From: an uncultured Pelagibacteraceae bacterium
GTDB lineage: Bacteria > Pseudomonadota > Alphaproteobacteria > Pelagibacterales > Pelagibacteraceae
Assembly: GCA_902536385.1 (NCBI GenBank)
Contig: CACAWY010000001.1
Coordinates: forward strand, 1 to 64,000
DNA length: 64,000 nucleotides
Reading direction: 5' to 3'
In this document: positions 48,954 to 57,503 of the stretch, one piece after another
Numbering within the stretch: the first letter of the stretch is position 1
Layout: each line of letters opens with the position of its first letter
Position numbers and translations under genes: made by a program
Notes under the pieces: generated by a model
The model's database searches: none
Told to the model about the DNA's origin: nothing
The model's input: the letters and a program-made list of their open reading frames with translations, nothing else

Positions 48954-49943
48954 CTAACGACCGATCTCGGTCATTCTAATTACAGACTTTCTCGCGGCCT
49001 CTATAGTTTTACTATCTAAAACAATTTCGTTAGTTTCATTTTCTAAACAATTTAAAATTTTTACTAAATCAATTTTTTTCATATAAGGACAAAGATTACA
49101 TGGTTTTATAAAAGATACATTAGGATTATCAGCCTCAACGTTATCACTCATTGAACATTCAGTAACCAACATTACTTTTTTTGGTTGATTATCTTTTACA
49201 TATTTTACCATACCAGAAGTTGAACCAGCGAAATCTGATGCTTTAATTACATCGGGTGGACATTCTGGATGGGCAATAACTTTTATACCTGGATTTTGAT
49301 TTTTAATTTCCTCAATCTCTTTACCTGTAAATTGTTCGTGGACGATACAAGTTCCTTTCCAAGAAATGATTTTTACTTTAGTATTTTTAGCAACGTAGTC
49401 TGCTAAATATTGATCTGGGAGAAAAATAACTTTATCCACGTTTAAGGACTCAACTACTTTCACTGCATTAGCAGAAGTACAACAAACATCAGTTTCTGCT
49501 TTAACGTCTGCAGAAGTATTTACGTATGATACTACTGGAACACCTGGATATTTTTGTTTTAATAATTTTACATCTTTTCCTGTAATAGAGCTAGCAAGTG
49601 AACAGCCCGCTTGCATATCAGGTAAAAAAACTTTTTTTGAAGGATTCATTAATTTCGCAGTTTCAGCCATAAAGTGGACTCCGCACATTATAATTTTACT
49701 TGCAGAAGTTTTTGCTGCCTCAACTGCTAATGCTAAAGAGTCTGCTGCTATATCAGCTACACCATGGTAAATTTCAGGTGTCTGATAGTTGTGTGCAAGA
49801 ATTATTGCATCTTTTTCTTTTTTTAGCTTATTAATTTTTTCTATAAGAGGCGCATGAATTTTCCATTCAGCTTCTGGCACAAATTTTGAGATTTTTTTGT
49901 AAATCTCTTGCGAACTACTTAAATTTCGTTGTTGTACAGACAT
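48954..49943 (-). CDS. nadA: Quinolinate synthase
   Basis: Iron-sulfur enzyme that joins iminoaspartate and dihydroxyacetone phosphate to quinolinate. The 329 residues have AHNYQTPEIYH..ADIAADSLAL and the expected three cluster cysteines: Cys87 (MCGVHFMAETAKLM), the Cys of AHPECPPDV and a Cys of KPCNLCPYM. nadC is next; nadB is absent from the window, so the source of iminoaspartate must be elsewhere. Confidence 0.97.
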   Translation of the reverse strand: MSVQQRNLSSSQEIYKKISKFVPEAEWKIHAPLIEKINKLKKEKDAIILAHNYQTPEIYHGVADIAADSLALAVEAAKTSASKIIMCGVHFMAETAKLMNPSKKVFLPDMQAGCSLASSITGKDVKLLKQKYPGVPVVSYVNTSADVKAETDVCCTSANAVKVVESLNVDKVIFLPDQYLADYVAKNTKVKIISWKGTCIVHEQFTGKEIEEIKNQNPGIKVIAHPECPPDVIKASDFAGSTSGMVKYVKDNQPKKVMLVTECSMSDNVEADNPNVSFIKPCNLCPYMKKIDLVKILNCLENETNEIVLDSKTIEAARKSVIRMTEIGR

Positions 49944-50004
49944 ACTAGTTCCAATTTACCAACTTGAGATTAAATTGTCATTCATTTATTGTCGCATTAT
50001 TAAA

Positions 50005-50088
50005 GCGGTCGTGCTGAAATTGGTAGACAGGCACGCTTGAGGGGCGTGTGGGTTTCCCGTGAGAGTTCGAGTCTCTCCGACCGCACCA
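50005..50088 (+). tRNA. tRNA-Leu (GAG)
   Basis: Class II tRNA of 84 bases with CCA: acceptor GCGGTCG/CGACCGC, anticodon stem CACGC/GCGTG with loop TTGAGGG (anticodon GAG, reading CUC/CUU), long variable arm TGGGTTTCCCGT and T-arm GAGAG-TTCGAGT-CTCTC. It stands alone between nadA and ygfZ. Confidence 0.96.
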
Positions 50089-50099
50089 TAGATGGAATT

Positions 50100-50219
50100 A
50101 TGATTGAATATTTGAGAAAACACAAAAGAATTGTTCTTATAATTTTAGTAATAGCTTTCATTGAATTGAGCGGTTATGGAATACTAGCTTCATTATCTAG
50201 GTTACTAAGCGCTCTATAA
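50100..50219 (+). CDS. Possible 39-residue single-pass membrane protein
   Basis: A short ORF starting 12 bases after the tRNA-Leu CCA end. The product has a basic N-terminus (MIEYLRKHKR), a hydrophobic helix (about 11-30, IVLIILVIAFIELSGYGILA) and a short tail. Upstream GATGGA gives only a weak ribosome site. Its stop lies within the last codons of ygfZ on the other strand (6-base overlap). No family is recognised. The clean membrane-helix pattern favours a real gene, but size makes it uncertain. Confidence 0.45.
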   Translation: MIEYLRKHKRIVLIILVIAFIELSGYGILASLSRLLSAL

Positions 50220-51086
50220 AATTTTACATTCTTTATTATTTGCAAGCAATTTTTTATTTTTAAACTCTTCAAGATCAGGGTCTATTATTTTAATTAATCC
50301 AAAAGGGTAAGGATTATCTATAAGTATTTTTCCTATTTTAATATCATTATAAGTAACTTGATCACCTACAGTTAGTTTTTCGTTTGATGACATAGGCAGC
50401 AATCTTCTTCTTAACTTATTTTTTAATTTCATTCTTGCAGTGTTCTCTTGCCCTATGAAACATCCTTTTTTAAAATCAATAGCTTGAAATTTTTCAAAGT
50501 TCGCTTCTAAACCAAATAATTGATCTTTTAAGTTTTTCAGACCTTTTTCAGGCACACCCAATTTATGAGCAAGAGAATAGTATTCTGTAATATCTACAAT
50601 TTTAAGGTTTAATTTTTTTATTGTTAAATAAAGTTTTTCTAAATTTGAAAATATTCTAGCTCCTAATTTTTTATTTCTCGGATCAGAAAAGATAGGAGTA
50701 TCCCTATAATAAATAGTATTAAAATCTGATTTAACTTCTTTTTGTAATTCTATAAACTTTTCAGGGTTAACAACTCCAACTACAAACTCTGAAGAAAGGT
50801 CTTCAATTTTAATATCTGATCTTAATTTATATTTAGATAAATTATTTATAAGCTCTTCAGTAGAATTTTCATTACAATCTAACAAATACCCCTTACAATT
50901 TTTTACAATAAAAAAATCGTTTAAATATTTTCCTTGAGGTGTTAGCAAAGCTGCAAAAATAGAATTTTCATTTGAAACTTTTTTTATGTCGTTTGTTATA
51001 ATATTTTGAAGAAAATCACCAGCGTCGTTACCACTTATTAAGATCGCTCCTCTTTTTTCTAAAATAACTACTTGATCTTTTTTCAT
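50214..51086 (-). CDS. ygfZ: Folate-binding YgfZ/GcvT-domain protein
   Basis: Tetrahydrofolate-dependent helper in iron-sulfur cluster assembly or repair (E. coli YgfZ; mitochondrial IBA57). The 290 residues show the GcvT-like fold and the hallmark KGCFIGQE motif (usual form KGC[FY]xGQE). It is divergent from pyrC. A start at the given ATG fits the N-terminal ISGNDAGDFLQNIITNDI block of the family. Confidence 0.92.
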   Translation of the reverse strand: MKKDQVVILEKRGAILISGNDAGDFLQNIITNDIKKVSNENSIFAALLTPQGKYLNDFFIVKNCKGYLLDCNENSTEELINNLSKYKLRSDIKIEDLSSEFVVGVVNPEKFIELQKEVKSDFNTIYYRDTPIFSDPRNKKLGARIFSNLEKLYLTIKKLNLKIVDITEYYSLAHKLGVPEKGLKNLKDQLFGLEANFEKFQAIDFKKGCFIGQENTARMKLKNKLRRRLLPMSSNEKLTVGDQVTYNDIKIGKILIDNPYPFGLIKIIDPDLEEFKNKKLLANNKECKIL

Positions 51087-51122
51087 AATTGTTACTTATA
51101 CATTATAATAGGAATAAAAAAT

Positions 51123-52436
51123 ATGTCTGATAATTATAGTCTCATTATTAAAAATGGTTCTTGTTATGTTAATGGAAAATTAACAAAAACAGACATCGGT
51201 TTACTTGGAAATAAAATAAAAAAAGTAGGTAATATCGAGCTCAATAGTTCTAAAGTTTACGATGCTACTAATAAAGTAGTATTACCAGGTTTAATTGACA
51301 CACAAGTACATTTTAGAGAACCAGGATCTACTGATGCAGAAGACCTTGAAAGTGGTAGCAGAGCGGCAGTGCTAGGTGGTGTAACTTCTTTATTTGAAAT
51401 GCCAAATACAAATCCACCAACAGCTAATTTGGTTGAATTTGAAAAAAAATTACAAGCAGCTAAAAATAGGATGCATAGCAATTATGCATTTTATTTTGGA
51501 GCCACCCCTAATAATACTGACCAATTAGCTAAATTAAAAAATGTTGAGGGTTGTTGTGGTGTAAAACTTTTTGCAGGCTCTTCAACTGGAAATTTATTAG
51601 TTGATAAAGAGTCTGACATTGAGAAAGTAATTTCCAGTAGTGATAGAATTGTTTCAATTCACTCTGAAGATGAATACATAATTAAATTAAGGAAAAAATT
51701 TATTAAAAAAGGAGATGTTCACTCACATCCAGAATGGAGAAATGTTGAATGCGCTATGTCCTCAACACGAAGAGTAGTAAAAATTGCAGAAAGATATAAC
51801 AAAAAAATTCATGTATTGCATGTTACCACTAAAGATGAGGTAGACTTTTTGGCGATGCATAAAAAAAATGTAACTTTTGAAACGACTCCTCAACACTTAA
51901 CGTTATACGCGCCTGATTGTTACGATAAATTAGGAACATATGCTCAAATGAATCCTCCCTTAAGATCTAAAGAGCATTACGATCGTTTATGGGTAGCAAT
52001 AAAAAATAATATTGTTGATGTTCTTGGATCAGACCATGCCCCACATTTAAAGGTAAATAAAGATAAAACGTACCCAGAAACTCCCTCTGGTATGCCTGGT
52101 GTTCAAACAATATTTCCAGTTATGATAGATCATGTGAACAATGGAAAACTAACTCTAAATCAACTAATTAATTTAATGTGTGAAAATCCCTGCAGAATTT
52201 TCGGTATTAAAAATAAAGGCTTTATAAAAGAGGGTTTTGATGCAGATTTGACAATAGTTGATATGAATAAAGAGGTCGTTATTAAAAACGAAATGATTGC
52301 TAGTAAATGTGGCTGGACACCTTTTCATAACTACAAGGTAAAGGGATTTCCAGTAGGAACAATTGTTAATGGAATTTTAGTAATGTCTAACGGGAAAATC
52401 CTTATTGAGTCTAAAGGAAAACCTTTAGAGTTTTAA
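51123..52436 (+). CDS. pyrC: Dihydroorotase, class I (alphaproteobacterial form)
   Basis: Cyclises carbamoyl-aspartate to dihydroorotate in pyrimidine synthesis. From the chosen start the product has 437 residues. Motifs are DTQVHFREPGSTDAEDLESG, EMPNTNPP, GVKLFAGSSTGNLLVD, SIHSEDE, VLHVTTKDE and GSDHAPH. In the usual HxH metal motif the first His is Gln62 here, leaving His64. Upstream codons to 51072 would run into the divergent ygfZ gene and show no homology, so ATG 51123 is chosen. Confidence 0.92.
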   Translation: MSDNYSLIIKNGSCYVNGKLTKTDIGLLGNKIKKVGNIELNSSKVYDATNKVVLPGLIDTQVHFREPGSTDAEDLESGSRAAVLGGVTSLFEMPNTNPPTANLVEFEKKLQAAKNRMHSNYAFYFGATPNNTDQLAKLKNVEGCCGVKLFAGSSTGNLLVDKESDIEKVISSSDRIVSIHSEDEYIIKLRKKFIKKGDVHSHPEWRNVECAMSSTRRVVKIAERYNKKIHVLHVTTKDEVDFLAMHKKNVTFETTPQHLTLYAPDCYDKLGTYAQMNPPLRSKEHYDRLWVAIKNNIVDVLGSDHAPHLKVNKDKTYPETPSGMPGVQTIFPVMIDHVNNGKLTLNQLINLMCENPCRIFGIKNKGFIKEGFDADLTIVDMNKEVVIKNEMIASKCGWTPFHNYKVKGFPVGTIVNGILVMSNGKILIESKGKPLEF

Positions 52437-54329
52437 TATTTTACTCTCAATTAGATCTGATTTAATTTCGTCTAAAATAGCTGGATCATCTATCGTTGCA
52501 GGCATCTTGTAAGGTTCGTTATCAGCAATTTTTCTTACAGTTCCTCTTAATACTTTTCCAGATCGAGTTTTAGGTAATCGTTTTACAACAATCGCGATTT
52601 TGAATGCTGCAACTGGACCAACTTTTTCTCTCACCATTTTAATACATTCATCAATAATTTCTTTTTTATCTTTTGTTACACCTGCTTTAAGAGCAAGTAA
52701 TCCAATCGGCAATTGACCCTTCAGCTTATCTGCAATTCCGATAACCGCACACTCAGCCACATTAGGATGTTCTGCTAAAACCTCTTCAATTGCACCAGTG
52801 GACAGTCTATGTCCAGCAACATTAATAATGTCGTCAGTCCTAGACATTATCCAAACATATCCATCTTCATCAATATGTCCTGCATCATAGGTTTGATAGT
52901 ACCCTGGATAAGTAGACATATAATTTTCTTTATATCTTTTATCTGCACCCCATAAGGTTGGGAATGTTCCTGGAGGTAACGGAAGTTTTACCACTATGTC
53001 TCCCATTTTTCCTGCACCTACCTCTTTTCCGTCAGAATTCAAAACTTTCAAATCATAACCTGGCACAGGTTTAAATGCAGATCCATATTTTACAGGGAAC
53101 GACTCTATCCCGGTACAATCAGATGTAATTGCCCAACTAGTTTCGGTTTGCCACCAATGATCAATCACAGGAGAGTCTGAGAGTTTTTCAAACCACTTTA
53201 TAGTATCAGGATCAGCTCTTTCACCTGCAAGAAAAAGCTTATCGAATTTACTTAAATCATATTTTTTAAAAAATTCACCATTTGGATCCTCTTTTTTTAT
53301 AGCTCTAATTGCAGTAGGAGCTGTAAATAGAGATTTAACTTTGTGTTCAGATATTACTCTCCAAAAAACGCCTGCATCTGGAGTTCCAACAGGTTTGCCC
53401 TCAAATAAAACAGTAGTACATCCATAAAATAGTGGTGCGTAGACAATATATGAATGACCAACAATCCAGCCTATATCACTTGCTGACCACCAGACATCAT
53501 CTGGTTCAATATTGTAAATATTTTTCATTGTCCATTTTAATGCAACAATATGGCCTCCGATGTCTCTTACAATTCCTTTAGGTAAACCCGTAGTCCCTGA
53601 TGTGTAAAGTATGTAAGCATAGTCGTTAGCATTCATTTTTTCACATTCAGTCGCTTTCGCATCTTTATGTGCTTCTTCCCAAGAAATATCTATTTTAGAA
53701 TTTAATTCTGCTTTGTCTTTTTCTCTCTGAAAAATAATACATTTCTCAGGCTTATGACTCGCTAGTTCCAAAGCTTTATTCACGAGAGGTTTGTAATGAA
53801 CTGTTCTCCCAGGTTCATAACCACAAGATGCAGTTACTAAAATTTTTGCTTTAGAATCATCAATTCTACTTGCCAGTTCATTCGCAGCAAAGCCACCGAA
53901 AACAACAGAGTGCACCGCACCAATTCTCCCACATGCTAACATTGCTATAACAGCTTCAGGAATCATCGGCATATAAATTATAACCCTATCGCCTTTATTA
54001 ACTCCTTGGTTTTTTAAGGCACCAGCAAATAAAGATACTTTTTCTCTTAATTGATTGTAAGTAATATTTTTTTTTGTTCCTGTTATTGGACTATCGTAGA
54101 TGATGGCAAGTTTCTCACCTTTACCATTGTCAATATGAAGGTCTAAAGCGTTGTAACAAGTGTTAGTGATCCCGTCTTCAAACCATTTATAGAATGGGGG
54201 ATTATCAGAATTTAAAATTTTTGTCGGTTTTTTGTACCAAAAAATATTTTCTGATACATCCTTCCAAAAACCTTCCTTGTTTTTGATAGATTTTTCGTAA
54301 ATTTCTTTATATTTTCGACTCAACTCCAT
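52425..54329 (-). CDS. prpE: Propionyl-CoA synthetase (PrpE-like acyl-CoA ligase)
   Basis: AMP-forming ligase activating propionate, possibly also acetate. The 634-residue product has YTSGTTGLPKG (P-loop), WWQTETSWAITSDC, RTDDIINVAGHRLSTGAIEE (adenylation/linker region, PrpE-like) and KTRSGKVLRG (regulatory lysine). The frame is open from a TTG at 54377, but MELSRKYKEIYEKS at 54329 gives the family start and an ATG. Its 3' end overlaps pyrC by 12 bases, tail to tail. Confidence 0.9.
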   Translation of the reverse strand: MELSRKYKEIYEKSIKNKEGFWKDVSENIFWYKKPTKILNSDNPPFYKWFEDGITNTCYNALDLHIDNGKGEKLAIIYDSPITGTKKNITYNQLREKVSLFAGALKNQGVNKGDRVIIYMPMIPEAVIAMLACGRIGAVHSVVFGGFAANELASRIDDSKAKILVTASCGYEPGRTVHYKPLVNKALELASHKPEKCIIFQREKDKAELNSKIDISWEEAHKDAKATECEKMNANDYAYILYTSGTTGLPKGIVRDIGGHIVALKWTMKNIYNIEPDDVWWSASDIGWIVGHSYIVYAPLFYGCTTVLFEGKPVGTPDAGVFWRVISEHKVKSLFTAPTAIRAIKKEDPNGEFFKKYDLSKFDKLFLAGERADPDTIKWFEKLSDSPVIDHWWQTETSWAITSDCTGIESFPVKYGSAFKPVPGYDLKVLNSDGKEVGAGKMGDIVVKLPLPPGTFPTLWGADKRYKENYMSTYPGYYQTYDAGHIDEDGYVWIMSRTDDIINVAGHRLSTGAIEEVLAEHPNVAECAVIGIADKLKGQLPIGLLALKAGVTKDKKEIIDECIKMVREKVGPVAAFKIAIVVKRLPKTRSGKVLRGTVRKIADNEPYKMPATIDDPAILDEIKSDLIESKILKL

Positions 54330-54551
54330 ACCCTCAAAATTCCTTAATTTTAGAGAGTATTTCACAAATATCCCCAAAAAAAAATAAAAAAACCTTTAAA
54401 AATGGGCTTTTTTGATGAAAAAAAGACTTCACTGTAACTTTTTTTTTTACTATGGTTCCCGTCAAGTTATTCGGTAGTGGGTAAGATTTCCATTTGTCCG
54501 AGTAGTTTATATATAAACTAAACGAAAACTAAACAAACGAGGGAGGTTTTC
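54330..54551 (+). promoter_or_regulatory. Divergent prpE / proteorhodopsin upstream region
   Basis: About 220 bases without a convincing gene. Bases near 54450-54485 are less AT-rich than the surroundings (TTCCCGTCAAG and GGTAGTGGG pieces could pair partly). A palindrome-like TTTATATATAAA lies at 54506-54517, a possible -10 area, with TTGTCC 10 bases before it, too close for a standard promoter. GGGAGG at 54541-54546 is the PR ribosome-binding site, five bases before the ATG. Exact promoter positions are not resolved. Confidence 0.5.
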
Positions 54552-55322
54552 ATGAGAAAATTGGGTCTTTTTGCTTTAGCGGCTGTTGCCTTTTTAGGTA
54601 TTACAAGCTCAGCTAACGCAGCGACTGCCATGTTACAAACAAATGATTTCGTAGGAATATCATTCTGGCTTGTATCAATGGGGATGATCGCAACAACTGT
54701 ATTTTTCTTTGCAGAAAGAGGAACTGTTGCTGCATCATGGAGAACATCTTTAACTGTAGCTGGACTTGTAACTGGTGTTGCATTTGTTCACTACATGTAT
54801 ATGAGAGAAGTTTGGGTGACTACAGGTGACTCACCAACGGTATACAGATATATCGATTGGTTAATCACTGTGCCACTTCAAATGATCGAATTCTATCTAA
54901 TCTTGGCAGCTGTTAGAAAGGTGCCAACTTCTATATTCTGGAAGCTATTAATTGGTTCATTAGTAATGTTAATCGGTGGATACTTAGGTGAAGCTGGTTA
55001 TATTCAACCATTTGTAGGTTTCGTAATTGGAATGGCTGGATGGATTTATATCTTGTTTGAAATATTCTCAGGTGAAGCTGGAACAATGGCGGCAAAAGCT
55101 GGTAACAAAGCAATGTCTACAGCATTCAGCGCTATGAGAATAATCGTAACTATTGGTTGGGCGATTTATCCTTTAGGGTATATTTTCGGATACCTAACTG
55201 GTGGTGTTGATGCAAATGCTTTAAACGTTATTTACAACTTAGCTGACTTTGTTAACAAGATCGCTTTTGGTCTTGTGATATGGGCAGCAGCAATGCAAAA
55301 CACAAGATTATCATCTAGATAG
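54552..55322 (+). CDS. Proteorhodopsin, blue-absorbing type
   Basis: Light-driven proton pump of the inner membrane with retinal bound to a lysine. The 256 residues have a signal peptide (about 1-23, cleavage after SANAA) and seven helices. Function residues by alignment with green proteorhodopsin: His80, proton acceptor Asp102 (RYIDWL), tuning residue Gln110 (TVPLQM; Leu in green forms, Gln in blue), proton donor Glu113, and retinal Lys236 (ADFVNKIAFG). A pump rather than sensor is implied by the Asp/Glu pair. A strong terminator follows. No retinal synthesis genes lie nearby. Confidence 0.98.
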   Translation: MRKLGLFALAAVAFLGITSSANAATAMLQTNDFVGISFWLVSMGMIATTVFFFAERGTVAASWRTSLTVAGLVTGVAFVHYMYMREVWVTTGDSPTVYRYIDWLITVPLQMIEFYLILAAVRKVPTSIFWKLLIGSLVMLIGGYLGEAGYIQPFVGFVIGMAGWIYILFEIFSGEAGTMAAKAGNKAMSTAFSAMRIIVTIGWAIYPLGYIFGYLTGGVDANALNVIYNLADFVNKIAFGLVIWAAAMQNTRLSSR

Positions 55323-55334
55323 TAGATAATTTAC

Positions 55335-55378
55335 TTAAAAAAGGGCGAGTACATTTTGTGTACTTGCCCTTTTTTTTT
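55335..55378 (+). terminator. Intrinsic terminator after proteorhodopsin
   Basis: Arms AAAGGGCGAGTACA and TGTACTTGCCCTTT pair over 14 positions with one G-U, loop TTTTG, then nine T. The highest-GC hairpin in the region; it makes the PR message monocistronic or lowers downstream transcription. Confidence 0.95.
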
Positions 55379-55392
55379 AGATACTTATATTG

Positions 55393-55533
55393 ATGTCTAT
55401 GGAACTTTCTAAACCATATAAAGGTAGAGCAAAGAGAAAAATAAAAAAAATGCCGTTTACCGTAAAAGGGTATATTTTGTATTATGCTTTCTTCTGGGTA
55501 GTCATCATATCAATTTATTTAGCTTATTATTAG
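55393..55533 (+). CDS. Possible 46-residue basic membrane protein between PR and ferredoxin
   Basis: Short ORF with a Lys/Arg-rich first half (SKPYKGRAKRKIKKMPFTVK) and a hydrophobic end (about 26-46, YYAFFWVVIISIYLAYY), the pattern of a single-pass protein with basic cytoplasmic side. Two start codons (ATG 55393 or 55399) are possible; neither has a strong ribosome site. Its stop TAGGGA merges with the likely ribosome site of ferredoxin 13 bases later. No family is recognised. Charge pattern and fit in the gap support it. Confidence 0.6.
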   Translation: MSMELSKPYKGRAKRKIKKMPFTVKGYILYYAFFWVVIISIYLAYY

Positions 55534-55546
55534 GGAAATTTTTTAA

Positions 55547-55867
55547 GTGGCAAAAATTACTTACATTGATAATGAAGGTACGTCTAGAACAATAGAAGTT
55601 GATAATGGACTTTCAGTCATGGAAGGAGCCATACAGAAAGATATACCTGGAATTGATGCAGATTGTGGAGGCTCTATGGCTTGTGCTACCTGCCATGTTT
55701 ATGTCGAAGAAAACTGGTTAGATAAATTACCAAAGGCACAAGATGCAGAGGTAGACATGATTGATATGGCATATGAACCAAAAAAAAATAGCAGACTTAG
55801 TTGTCAGTTAATAGTTTCCGATGATTTAGATGGGCTTACTGTAATGACACCTGCTAAACAAACTTAA
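55547..55867 (+). CDS. fdx: 2Fe-2S ferredoxin (adrenodoxin type)
   Basis: Electron carrier with cluster cysteines Cys40, Cys46, Cys49 and Cys86 (CxxxxxCxxC...C), the vertebrate/ISC ferredoxin-type spacing. The 106-residue product starts with GTG (AAGTGGC). The stop abuts the next gene's ATG by one-base overlap. Position after proteorhodopsin, followed by a ferredoxin reductase, is a known arrangement in SAR11. Confidence 0.95.
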   Translation: MAKITYIDNEGTSRTIEVDNGLSVMEGAIQKDIPGIDADCGGSMACATCHVYVEENWLDKLPKAQDAEVDMIDMAYEPKKNSRLSCQLIVSDDLDGLTVMTPAKQT

Positions 55868-56880
55868 TGTTAAAGACTGATACAATTATAATTGGTGCAG
55901 GCCCCGTTGGACTGTTTGCCGTTCATCAACTGGGTATTAAAGGTCTCAAATCAATTGTTGTAGATAATTTGGATAAGATAGGTGGTCAATGTATTGAACT
56001 TTATCCTGATAAGCCTATTTACGATATTCCTGCAATTCCTGAATGCACAGGTGAAGAACTAACTAAAAAATTGTTGGAACAGATTAAACCGTTTAAAACA
56101 AAATTTTTTTTGAATGAAAGAGTCGATGAAGTAAAACAAGATAAAGATGCTTGGATAGTTAAGACTAACAAAAAAAACGAATTTTCAGCGCCTAATATAA
56201 TTATCGCCGGGGGCGTAGGTTCTTTTGAGCCTAGAAAATTATCTATTAAAGAAGCAGAAAAATTTGAGGAAAAATCTTTATTTTATTCTATAAAGGATAA
56301 GGAAAATCTTAAAAATAAAAATATCTCAATATTTGGAGGAGGGGACTCCGCACTTGATTGGGCTTTAGAATTGTCGAAATTTTCAAAGATAAATTTAATA
56401 CATAGACGCGAAGAATTTAGAGGAGCACCGCATACTTTATCTGAGATAAAAAAACTTGAAATCGAGGGAAAAGTTAAAATTAAAACACCTTGTCAACTTG
56501 AGTCAATCGAAGGAGATGAAAAGATATCTTCGATAACAATAAAATTTGACAACGGTTCAACAGAAAAAATTAAAACTGATGTTGTACTTGGTTTTTTTGG
56601 ATTAGTTATGAAACTTGGGCCTATTGCAGAATGGGGTCTTAATATGAAAAAAAAAACAATTGAAGTAAATTCAAAAAATTTTGAGACTAATAAAAAAGGA
56701 ATATTTGCAGTAGGTGACATTTGCTCTTATCCAGGTAAGCTTAAATTGATTCTTTCAGGTTTTCATGAAGCAGCACTAGCATCAGTAGAATGTTTTACTA
56801 GAGCTAGACCTAATGAAAAATACAGATTCGAGTTTACAACATCCTCAAAAACTATCCAAAATAGATTAGGTAAAAAATGA
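55867..56880 (+). CDS. Ferredoxin-NADP+ reductase, thioredoxin-reductase-like
   Basis: FAD flavoprotein of 337 residues: IIGAGPVGLFAV (FAD glycine loop near 7), GGQCIELYPDKPIYDIPA, GGGDSALDWALEL (NADPH loop near 158) and GIFAVGDIC. The CxxC redox pair of thioredoxin reductases is missing, as in type 2 ferredoxin reductases (YumC-like). Adjacent to ferredoxin, so partner and direction (NADPH to ferredoxin) are likely. Confidence 0.92.
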   Translation: MLKTDTIIIGAGPVGLFAVHQLGIKGLKSIVVDNLDKIGGQCIELYPDKPIYDIPAIPECTGEELTKKLLEQIKPFKTKFFLNERVDEVKQDKDAWIVKTNKKNEFSAPNIIIAGGVGSFEPRKLSIKEAEKFEEKSLFYSIKDKENLKNKNISIFGGGDSALDWALELSKFSKINLIHRREEFRGAPHTLSEIKKLEIEGKVKIKTPCQLESIEGDEKISSITIKFDNGSTEKIKTDVVLGFFGLVMKLGPIAEWGLNMKKKTIEVNSKNFETNKKGIFAVGDICSYPGKLKLILSGFHEAALASVECFTRARPNEKYRFEFTTSSKTIQNRLGKK

Positions 56881-57503
56881 TTGAATTACTTACCGCGAAT
56901 ACTCCAAACGGTAAGAAAATTTCTATTATGTTAGAAGAAATAAAATTTGATTATAAAATTACAAAAATCAATATAAATAAAGACGAACAATTTAAGCCTC
57001 ACTTTAAAAAAATAAGTCCTTTTAGGAAAACTCCTGTAATTATTGACCATGAATCTAAACAGACTCTTTTTGAGTCAGGTGCAATTTTAATTTATTTAGG
57101 TGAGAAAAGTGGAAAGTTTTATGAAAAAAAAAATAGGACAATTATTAATCAATGGCTTATGGGACAAATGGCATATGTTGGGCCAATGTTAGGACAACAT
57201 CATCAGTTTCATCATTATAATCAAGGAAAAAGCAAGTTCGGAGAAGATAGATACTTTAAAATTTCAGAGAGAATTTATTATGAGTTGGATGAAAGGCTAT
57301 CAAATTCAAAGTTTTTAGCCACTGATAATTATTCTATAGCAGATATTGCAACTTTTCCATGGATAGCTAGGCACGACTGGCATGACATAGGTTTGAAAAG
57401 ATTTAAAAGTTTAACTAGATGGTATGAGGAAATATCTAAACGTAAAGCTGTAATTCGTGGATTTGATCTACTAAATAGAGGAGAAAAAATACCTTTACCT
57501 TAG
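56877..57503 (+). CDS. Glutathione S-transferase family protein (YfcG/YghU-like)
   Basis: Thiol transferase or disulfide reductase of 208 residues. The N-terminal thioredoxin fold shows NTPNGKKISIMLEEI, PFRKTPVII (cis-Pro) and FESGAILIYLGEK; the C-terminal helical domain has QMAYVGPMLGQHHQFHHY and SIADIATFPW. The NTPNG start resembles the Nu-class GSTs. It overlaps the reductase gene by four bases. Confidence 0.9.
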   Translation: MIELLTANTPNGKKISIMLEEIKFDYKITKININKDEQFKPHFKKISPFRKTPVIIDHESKQTLFESGAILIYLGEKSGKFYEKKNRTIINQWLMGQMAYVGPMLGQHHQFHHYNQGKSKFGEDRYFKISERIYYELDERLSNSKFLATDNYSIADIATFPWIARHDWHDIGLKRFKSLTRWYEEISKRKAVIRGFDLLNRGEKIPLP

